Shown here piece by piece: positions 58,482 through 64,000 of a DNA stretch of 64,000 nt (position 1 is its first letter; each line of letters opens with the position of its first letter). A model generated the notes under the pieces. It was not told where the DNA came from. It made no database searches and was given only the letters and a program-made list of their open reading frames with translations. Source of the stretch: Fodinibius roseus (GTDB lineage Bacteria; Bacteroidota; Rhodothermia; Balneolales; Balneolaceae); NCBI RefSeq assembly GCF_900129315.1, contig NZ_FQUS01000013.1:62001-126000 (forward strand). Direction: 5' to 3'. Made by a program: the position numbers and the translations under genes.

Positions 58482-60758
58482 CTATTCTTTCAATCTGCTT
58501 ATTAATTCCGGGTATTCATGATTCACTAAATTACGGATACCATCAACATCAAACAGGTTAATAGCGGAAGCAAGCTGTTCATTAAAGGCAATGAGCCGGT
58601 CTTCCGGCATTTCTTGTTCAATTTCCCTTAACTCACTGAGGAGCTCCCGGTATTCTCCCATCATGATCGACTCCGTATCCAATGCTGCGATGATACCCGA
58701 CACCTTCCGATCCAGCTTTCCAGCCAGCTTTTTTTGGTCTTTACCGGACATCGCTTCAGAGCCATTATTTTCAGATTGTGCACCTTCACTTTCTTTTATA
58801 AATGTTCGACCCTCCTGTCCCTTTTGAAATCCGATGTACCGCTCTAATTCTGCTAAAATCTGCTTCCGATTTACCGGTTTTCTCAGGTATCCGTCAAACC
58901 AGGTATCCTGTACTCCCTCTGAATGCACATCAAATACAGAAGCCGTCAAGGCTACAATGGGCAGGTCCTTTTTTTTCTTTTTAATCTGTTTCATGGCTTC
59001 GACTCCATTCATATGCCCCATCTTTATATCCATGAAAACAAGATCCAGCTCTTCCTCGCCGGCCATACGCACAGCGTCCATTCCATTTTTTGCTTCCAGC
59101 ACCTGTATCGGATAATCTTTTAAAAATTCAGCGATCAGCTGACGGTTCAACTGTATGTCGTCGACCACCATAATTTTCCCCGTGTTAAAGGCGATGTTAT
59201 ATGATTCCCCTCCATCTTCCCCGGATTCTTCGAGCATCGTGGAGATCGGGATATCCGGTAGAAATAGGGTAAATACGCTGCCTTTTTTCTGTTTGCTCTG
59301 AACGGTAACCGATCCGTTCATAAGCTGGGAAAGGCGATTGGAAATTGAAAGCCCCAGGCCGGTTCCCCCATACTTGTCTGAAGTGGTGTAATCCTCCTGC
59401 TCAAACTCCCGGAATATGGTCTCCAGTTTTTCTTCCGAAATACCGATACCCGTGTCCTTCACATACACTTCCAGATTAACCCGGCTCTCCGTTTGGGGAA
59501 TTTCCTTTGACCTCACCCCGACTTCGATGAAGCCTTCCTTCGTAAACTTGATGGCATTGCCCATAAGGTTGACCAGGATTTGCCGCAGTTTCATTTCATC
59601 CAGCAGCAGGGCCTCGGGAAGATCTTCATCCACATCGGTGCGGAGTTCCAGCCCCTTATTTCCCGCCTGCAGCGCAAAAATACTCATCACTTCATCCACA
59701 ACGCGCTCTACGCTCACCGGATGGATATCAACCCCCTTTTTACCCGATTCAATTTTTGAGAGATCCAGGATATCATTGATTAGTTTCAGCAGGTTTTTGC
59801 CGCTTTTCCGGATGTTTCCGATATATTCTTTCTCCAGGTCGCTGTCCACCAGCTCCTCCATCATTTCCGCAAATCCCAGGATAGAATTCATCGGCGTCCG
59901 TATCTCATGACTCATGTTGGCCACAAAGTGGCTCTTGGCCCTGTTTGCCTCATCAGCTTTTTCCTTGGCCGTAATAAGCTCCTCCTCCATCTTTTTGCGC
60001 TCATGGATATCATGGGCAATGGCATAGAGCAGATCAGATTCTTCATCAAAAGTGGAGGTCCATGCCAGCCAGTGATAGGAACCGTCTTTGCGGCGTAAAC
60101 GGTTCTCAAAGCTTACCGTAACCTCCTGCTCACCGGCAGCTAATTTCTCTATCTCCTCCATTGTCGGCTCCACATCGTCGGGATGTATAAGTTCCACAAA
60201 TGGGATTTCTAATAATTCTTCTTTGGAAAATCCCAACACTTCTTCAAAGTGATCATTAATCTCTTTAAAATACCCGTCCGGCGTGGCCGTACACATCAGA
60301 TTAAGGGGAAGCGAGAAAAATCTCTGAATCCTCCGATGGGCCTGCTTGCGTTTTGATATATCCCGGACCACCCCGAGGTAGCTTACTACTTCCCCTTTCT
60401 CATTCTTAATCTTTTTTAATACGGTCTCCGCTTCAAGGATACCCCCACCCTTCTTTTGGTAGCGAGTCTCAAAGGTGACAGAATCGTTATCAGAATCTGA
60501 AACTCCGAAAAAATCCTTTCTCTTCCTCTCCTCAAAATCATCCGTATCTTCATAAAACCGCTCTGCCGGTTGTCCTATCATTTCCGACGGTTCATACCCT
60601 AACAAGGGCTCAACAGTATTATTGACGGCAACTATGTTAAAATTAAGATCCTCTATTACGATAATATCGGAAAAAGTATCTAAAATAGAATCGAGGGGCG
60701 TTTTCTTCTTGGAAAAATATTGTACAAGGTCGGAATCCAGGTCGTTATTCCACAGCAT
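58482..60758 (-). CDS. Hybrid sensor histidine kinase with PAS domains
   Basis: 758 aa with no membrane helix, so a cytoplasmic sensor. There are two PAS domains (about 25-140, ending SYLGVVRDISKRKQ; about 145-265, ending YAIAHDIHERKK). HisKA has VANMSHEIRTPMNSILGFAE. The ATPase has LMGNAIKFTKEGFIEV, DTGIGISEEKLE and GTGLGLSISNRLSQLM. The receiver has MVVDDIQLNRQL, DLVFMDIKMGHMNG and YLRKPVN. A final helical tail (about 680-758) is without an Hpt histidine. It heads the kinase/export/GT2 block. Confidence 0.95.
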   Translation of the reverse strand: MLWNNDLDSDLVQYFSKKKTPLDSILDTFSDIIVIEDLNFNIVAVNNTVEPLLGYEPSEMIGQPAERFYEDTDDFEERKRKDFFGVSDSDNDSVTFETRYQKKGGGILEAETVLKKIKNEKGEVVSYLGVVRDISKRKQAHRRIQRFFSLPLNLMCTATPDGYFKEINDHFEEVLGFSKEELLEIPFVELIHPDDVEPTMEEIEKLAAGEQEVTVSFENRLRRKDGSYHWLAWTSTFDEESDLLYAIAHDIHERKKMEEELITAKEKADEANRAKSHFVANMSHEIRTPMNSILGFAEMMEELVDSDLEKEYIGNIRKSGKNLLKLINDILDLSKIESGKKGVDIHPVSVERVVDEVMSIFALQAGNKGLELRTDVDEDLPEALLLDEMKLRQILVNLMGNAIKFTKEGFIEVGVRSKEIPQTESRVNLEVYVKDTGIGISEEKLETIFREFEQEDYTTSDKYGGTGLGLSISNRLSQLMNGSVTVQSKQKKGSVFTLFLPDIPISTMLEESGEDGGESYNIAFNTGKIMVVDDIQLNRQLIAEFLKDYPIQVLEAKNGMDAVRMAGEEELDLVFMDIKMGHMNGVEAMKQIKKKKKDLPIVALTASVFDVHSEGVQDTWFDGYLRKPVNRKQILAELERYIGFQKGQEGRTFIKESEGAQSENNGSEAMSGKDQKKLAGKLDRKVSGIIAALDTESIMMGEYRELLSELREIEQEMPEDRLIAFNEQLASAINLFDVDGIRNLVNHEYPELISRLKE

Positions 60759-61020
60759 AACGAGTTATTTTATTAGGAGGGTTATCCCCAAAAAAATAAC
60801 AACGCGAATATCCAAAACAAAACGTCATCCGGTTTTACACATCCTCCCCTGTCATAACGAGCCTGCCAGTAACCATATCATTATCAAAAGACACAGCCAA
60901 CGAAGGTAGAAACCAGGTATTAAGTGGTATCACCATGTGACTCTCTTCTTATTATTGAACGCACTTACTATTACCCAATAATGCAAGCCATAGCAAATCC
61001 TGCTCACCCGATTGCTCTGT

Positions 61021-61779
61021 TCAACGCCTCCCCACGGCCCAAAGGATACCGTTCGCAACCATCGTTAAAAACTCCTCTTGCCTAAACGTCTCGTTGCTGT
61101 GGCCCAGCGTAGTCGCAAACACCCGGGTACTGTCCGCCTCATGTGTCCATGTCACCGGCTGGTATTCCTGGGTTTCCTCTCCATACGTACGAGCCTGCAG
61201 GGTGATGTCTCCCCATATTTTTTCAGTGATATATACCTCATCCTCAGACATTACAAACATCTCAGGAATGTCTTCCATCACCGGGTGACTCTGATTTACA
61301 TTTTCAATTTCAATCTGGCCCGGATCTTCCGATACCATGGACTGAAGCCCCACAAACGCAAACCATGGGTCCGCCGGTTCCGCAAAACGATAGCTCTGAA
61401 TAGCGGCGTGAATCAGCACGGCGGGGGTGCCTTTGTGATGTTCGACAAACCGGGCTACAAAATCGGAGTCCCTTACCCGGGCATAGCCCGTATTATGGAC
61501 CACCACGTCATAATCTTCCGACCAGTTTTCCTGCTTCAGGACAGAGACCTGGTGACCCGGTGCTCCCTCATCTTCATGAATGATGGTCCACTCAATCCCG
61601 TCTCCAAGCCGTTCTTTGATCCCTTCCGTCAGCAGCTGCTTCTGGCTGTCATAATCGTGCCAGCCTCCACCCGTAATAAGCAGTGCCCGGATCGGGGACT
61701 CCTGCCCGTTCGCACCGGGCGCTACTATGAGTGTCAACAGAAGAACCAAAAATTGAAAAAGACAAGACGTACTGTTCAT
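61021..61779 (-). CDS. ThuA-like exported protein
   Basis: 252 aa with a signal peptide (QFLVLLLTLIVAPGANG). The ThuA/glutamine-amidotransferase-like fold shows IRALLITGGGWHDYDSQKQL, YDVVVHNTGYARV and AVLIHAAIQSYRF. It ends with WTHEADSTRVFATTLGHSNE. ThuA domains are found in sugar-catabolic loci and large secreted proteins; the activity is unproven. It stands alone. Confidence 0.9.
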   Translation of the reverse strand: MNSTSCLFQFLVLLLTLIVAPGANGQESPIRALLITGGGWHDYDSQKQLLTEGIKERLGDGIEWTIIHEDEGAPGHQVSVLKQENWSEDYDVVVHNTGYARVRDSDFVARFVEHHKGTPAVLIHAAIQSYRFAEPADPWFAFVGLQSMVSEDPGQIEIENVNQSHPVMEDIPEMFVMSEDEVYITEKIWGDITLQARTYGEETQEYQPVTWTHEADSTRVFATTLGHSNETFRQEEFLTMVANGILWAVGRR

Positions 61780-62171
61780 ACAAGATCTTTTAGTTATAAT
61801 AGTTAGTTTCTGCCGGAATAGTTATACGATCAATCAATCAGCGAAATTAAGAACCTTGAGGGTTTAATTTACGGGGAATGTATTAAAATTCAATCTCTTA
61901 AATGAAAATTAATGGCTTTTGTTTCTATCCACCGCAACAAAAGAGGGGATTTGTCGTCGATCACCACCGGGATAACCCAGAAGCACTGAGAAAACATGGC
62001 GGGTCAGGGAAGGTCATACAAGCAAAAAATTTGGAAGCTGATTCACCGGTATTCTGAACTTCTACCTCTAACATAGATTCTACTTGCTTTCTTAACATTA
62101 TGATACTTTATTGATTCTATTAGGTTGCAGGCCATTAAATTACGACAATAAACACAAGAAGGGATATCGCT
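61780..62171. other. Divergent intergenic region ThuA / AraC
   Basis: About 390 bp with no acceptable gene. It is A+T-rich at both ends, consistent with promoters for the divergent genes. The middle (about 61930-62010) is more G+C-rich but carries no recognised remnant. Confidence 0.5.
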
Positions 62172-62981
62172 ATGTCTAAAGCTGAATCGGGGAAGAAAAA
62201 GGGGGGGCGCTATCTGAATGACAGAGAAAAAAAATTTGATTTATCCAGGATTACCCCTTCAGATGAACTACAATTCTTTATAGAACACTTCTGGATTGTG
62301 GAATGGGATCCTGAACGCCCATTATACAAGCAGCAAATACCGGCTGATCTTTCTGTTCAGCTGATCTTCGAGAAAAACAATACGTGGATTTGGGGAGTTG
62401 CTACGGGGATGTTCAAAAGGCCCTTGAAAGGGAAGGGGAAAATCGTGGGGATTAAGTTCCGGCCCGGCGGATTTTATCCTTTTTTTCGGTCTTCTGTTTC
62501 AACCATTACGGATGGAATACTTGCCTTTGACGAAGTGTTTGGAGAGGATATTTCACGGCTGGAAAAGGAGATACTTACGCCCGATAGCAACCAGAAATCA
62601 ATTGCCCGGGCAGCGCGTTTTTTAGAAAACAATTTGCCGGAAAAAGACGAGCGGGTAAAAAAAATCAATGACATTATAGATACGGTAATCAAAAACAGCC
62701 GCCTCATTAGAATTGAACAGTTGGTTGAACGGTTGGATATGAGTAGACGGTCCCTCCGACGCCTTTTTAAGTGGTATGTCGGAATTCCGCCCGAGTGGAT
62801 CATCAAACGATCTCGACTGCACGAAGTGGCGAACATGATTGCTGAAGAACAGCAAGGTATGGACTGGACTGAACTGGCGCTGAAGTTAGGCTATGCCGAC
62901 CAATCGTACTTTATCAAGGACTTTAAATCCGTCGTGGGAGAAACGCCCATTGAATACGCCCGCAGTATAAAAATGTCGTAG
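62172..62981 (+). CDS. AraC-family transcriptional regulator
   Basis: 269 aa. The N-terminal DUF6597-like sensor (about 25-150) has QFFIEHFWIVEWD, KQQIPADLSVQLIF and GIKFRPGGFYPFF. The C-terminal double HTH (about 180-265) has LVERLDMSRRSLRRLFKWYV, GIPPEWIIKRSRLHEVANMI and LALKLGYADQSYFIKDFKSV. It starts with a basic Lys/Gly-rich stretch. Single-gene; the target is not shown, though the divergent ThuA gene is a candidate. Confidence 0.92.
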   Translation: MSKAESGKKKGGRYLNDREKKFDLSRITPSDELQFFIEHFWIVEWDPERPLYKQQIPADLSVQLIFEKNNTWIWGVATGMFKRPLKGKGKIVGIKFRPGGFYPFFRSSVSTITDGILAFDEVFGEDISRLEKEILTPDSNQKSIARAARFLENNLPEKDERVKKINDIIDTVIKNSRLIRIEQLVERLDMSRRSLRRLFKWYVGIPPEWIIKRSRLHEVANMIAEEQQGMDWTELALKLGYADQSYFIKDFKSVVGETPIEYARSIKMS

Positions 62982-63041
62982 AAGCTCCGGCAAACCGCTC
63001 CTTCGAACAATTACAACCGTAGCATTTGCGGTTAACGGCCG

Positions 63042-64000
63042 TTAGTGGCTATTCCACCAGTTTTTAAGTTTTTCAGTCAATTCATTATTGACATGTGTTG
63101 AAATGGGGACCTCGATCAGACACAACTCCTTATGCTCCACAGCCTGTTTCAGCGTTGATCGCAGTTCGCTCAAATTTTCGGGTTTATAGCCCTGAATACC
63201 AAATGACTTAGCATATTTCCTAAAATCAGGATTTTGTATGCCGGTGCTTACCGATTGCTGCCGGTGCTGGAACTGTTTCCAGCTAATCAGTCCGTAGTCG
63301 TTATCATTAAACACGATATTGATATATCCCACGCCAAGCCGTTTGGCTGTTTCCAGCTCCTGGCTGTTCATCATAAAGCCCCCGTCGCCCATAACCGATA
63401 CAATTTGCCGCCCCTTGTTGAGCAAGCCGGCGGCGATTCCGCCGGGCAGCGCAATACCCATGCTGGCAAGGCCATTGCTGATAATACATCCGTTTGGGCA
63501 GTACGTCGGATAATTCCGGGCAACCCACATCTTGTGGGTCCCAACATCACTGATCAGAAGAGCCCCGTCATCAAGCGTATCTCTCAATTCGAGCAGAACA
63601 CCGGGTACGGTGAACGGCTCATCCTCCTGCAGCCGGTAACTTTGGATATCCTCTCTGATCCGTTTCCGAATCGGGGCATACCAGTTGGTAAATGCAAGAT
63701 CTGAGTCATTCAACTGCTCGTTAAGCTCCCACAAGGCAGCGGAGATATCACCGGTTACTTCAACCTTTGGGTTGTAGTGCGTATAGACTTCAGCCGGGTC
63801 GAAATCGATATGGACAATAGGCTTGTCGCCCCCGGGATTCCATTCCTGCGGCGGATATTCGGCAATATCATAGCCTATGGCAAGTACAAGGTCAGCCTCC
63901 TCTACGGCTTTAAGCACATAATCTTTAAACCCCAAACCAATACTAAACAGGGATTGACTGAGTCGGTCGGATACCGCTCCCTTCCCCATAAAGGTGGAAA
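63042..64000 (-). CDS. Acetolactate synthase large subunit-like (3' part)
   Basis: Thiamin-diphosphate enzyme that makes acetolactate from pyruvate. The frame continues past the right edge (codons before the ATG at 63989 read STFMGKGAVS), so the N-terminal pyrimidine-binding part is outside. Present are the central domain (LVLAIGYDIAEYPPQEW) and the C-terminal ThDP part (MGDGGFMMNSQELETAKRLG then NDNDYGLISWKQFQ). It resembles catabolic AlsS or IlvB-like proteins. No small-subunit gene follows; its stop is convergent with the AraC gene. Confidence 0.88.
   Translation of the reverse strand, partial: STFMGKGAVSDRLSQSLFSIGLGFKDYVLKAVEEADLVLAIGYDIAEYPPQEWNPGGDKPIVHIDFDPAEVYTHYNPKVEVTGDISAALWELNEQLNDSDLAFTNWYAPIRKRIREDIQSYRLQEDEPFTVPGVLLELRDTLDDGALLISDVGTHKMWVARNYPTYCPNGCIISNGLASMGIALPGGIAAGLLNKGRQIVSVMGDGGFMMNSQELETAKRLGVGYINIVFNDNDYGLISWKQFQHRQQSVSTGIQNPDFRKYAKSFGIQGYKPENLSELRSTLKQAVEHKELCLIEVPISTHVNNELTEKLKNWWNSH

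Noticed and set aside
58482-58750. Hpt phosphotransfer domain at the C-terminus of the large kinase
   Set aside because: The segment is helical but lacks the required histidine with the HxxKG surroundings.
61078-61806. 242-codon plus-strand frame opposite the ThuA gene
   Set aside because: It is the antisense shadow of a clear ThuA protein and has no recognisable motif.
1-64000. CRISPR arrays, rRNA or tRNA genes, prophage genes
   Set aside because: No regularly spaced repeats, no rRNA-like or cloverleaf sequences and no phage structural genes were noticed in the intergenic regions.

Overview
The window looks like one contiguous bacterial chromosome segment, probably from a member of the Balneolota (Balneolaceae; Fodinibius- or Gracilimonas-like) within the wider Bacteroidota/Rhodothermota group. 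This is inferred from the acidic proteins, the PorT- and YaiO-type outer-membrane proteins, the many lipoproteins and the mix of housekeeping genes. Nothing in the window fixes the species, and no rRNA or tRNA gene was recognised.

Layout. (1) 0-7.9 kb, core genes: the end of aat, an acidic unknown protein, a lipoprotein asparaginase, comEC, xseB and dxs. (2) About 8.1-17.35 kb, an A+T-richer island that reads as a sedentary chromosomal integron. Short minus-strand cassettes are separated by imperfect-palindrome sites of about 125-130 bp that start with YAAC and mostly end in GTTRRRY-like cores (attC). They run up to a plus-strand remnant holding only the C-terminal quarter of an integron integrase (IntI). 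Cargo is mainly toxin-antitoxin-like: PIN/CopG, RelE/Phd, a broken Doc, a broken DUF5615 with DUF433, MazF/MazE and HepT/MntA. There are also an SDR/ArsR pair, a TlpA-like protein, an alpha/beta hydrolase and a small lipoprotein. Orientation matches a classical integron seen in mirror image. (3) 17.5-24.3 kb: glnK-amt, an outer-membrane protein, a DinB remnant, and a sigma factor/anti-sigma/secreted-protein operon. (4) 24.5-36.8 kb, redox and nitrogen genes: azurin-like lipoprotein, OsmC, an NnrS-like membrane protein, DUF59 protein, 7Fe ferredoxin, a degenerate RIC/hemerythrin protein, a SufR-like regulator, glutamate dehydrogenase, a heme-protein (HTHP) remnant, a DUF2249 protein, CtaA and tryptophanase. 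(5) 37.3-44.5 kb, a nitrite-reduction locus built as two successive nirK-nirV-SCO modules, followed by a cupredoxin and an azurin. The first NirK carries a C-terminal cytochrome c domain; the second appears to have lost the usual axial Met of its type 1 copper site. (6) 44.7-51.6 kb: FetAB exporter, DoxX fragment, S9 peptidase, Vgb-like propeller, CxxCH protein and DoxX. (7) 51.9-60.8 kb: a minus-strand block of two histidine kinases, a response regulator, a TPR/YaiO outer-membrane protein, a HEAT-repeat membrane protein and a processive glycosyltransferase, probably an exopolysaccharide secretion and control operon. (8) 61-64 kb: ThuA protein, AraC regulator and the 3' part of an acetolactate synthase.

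How it fits together. Regions 4 and 5 would let the cell reduce nitrite in the periplasm with copper enzymes. Azurin and cupredoxin would serve as electron donors, SCO proteins as copper chaperones, and Fe-S and NO-stress proteins as protection. Region 2 is an accessory gene bank that has lost its own recombinase. A family of imperfect-palindromic intergenic repeats of about 130-147 bp occurs at least six times (1.4, 20.9, 43.8, 46.5, 50.1 and 51.6 kb), always between genes. All family assignments are by eye from motifs; no database search was possible.
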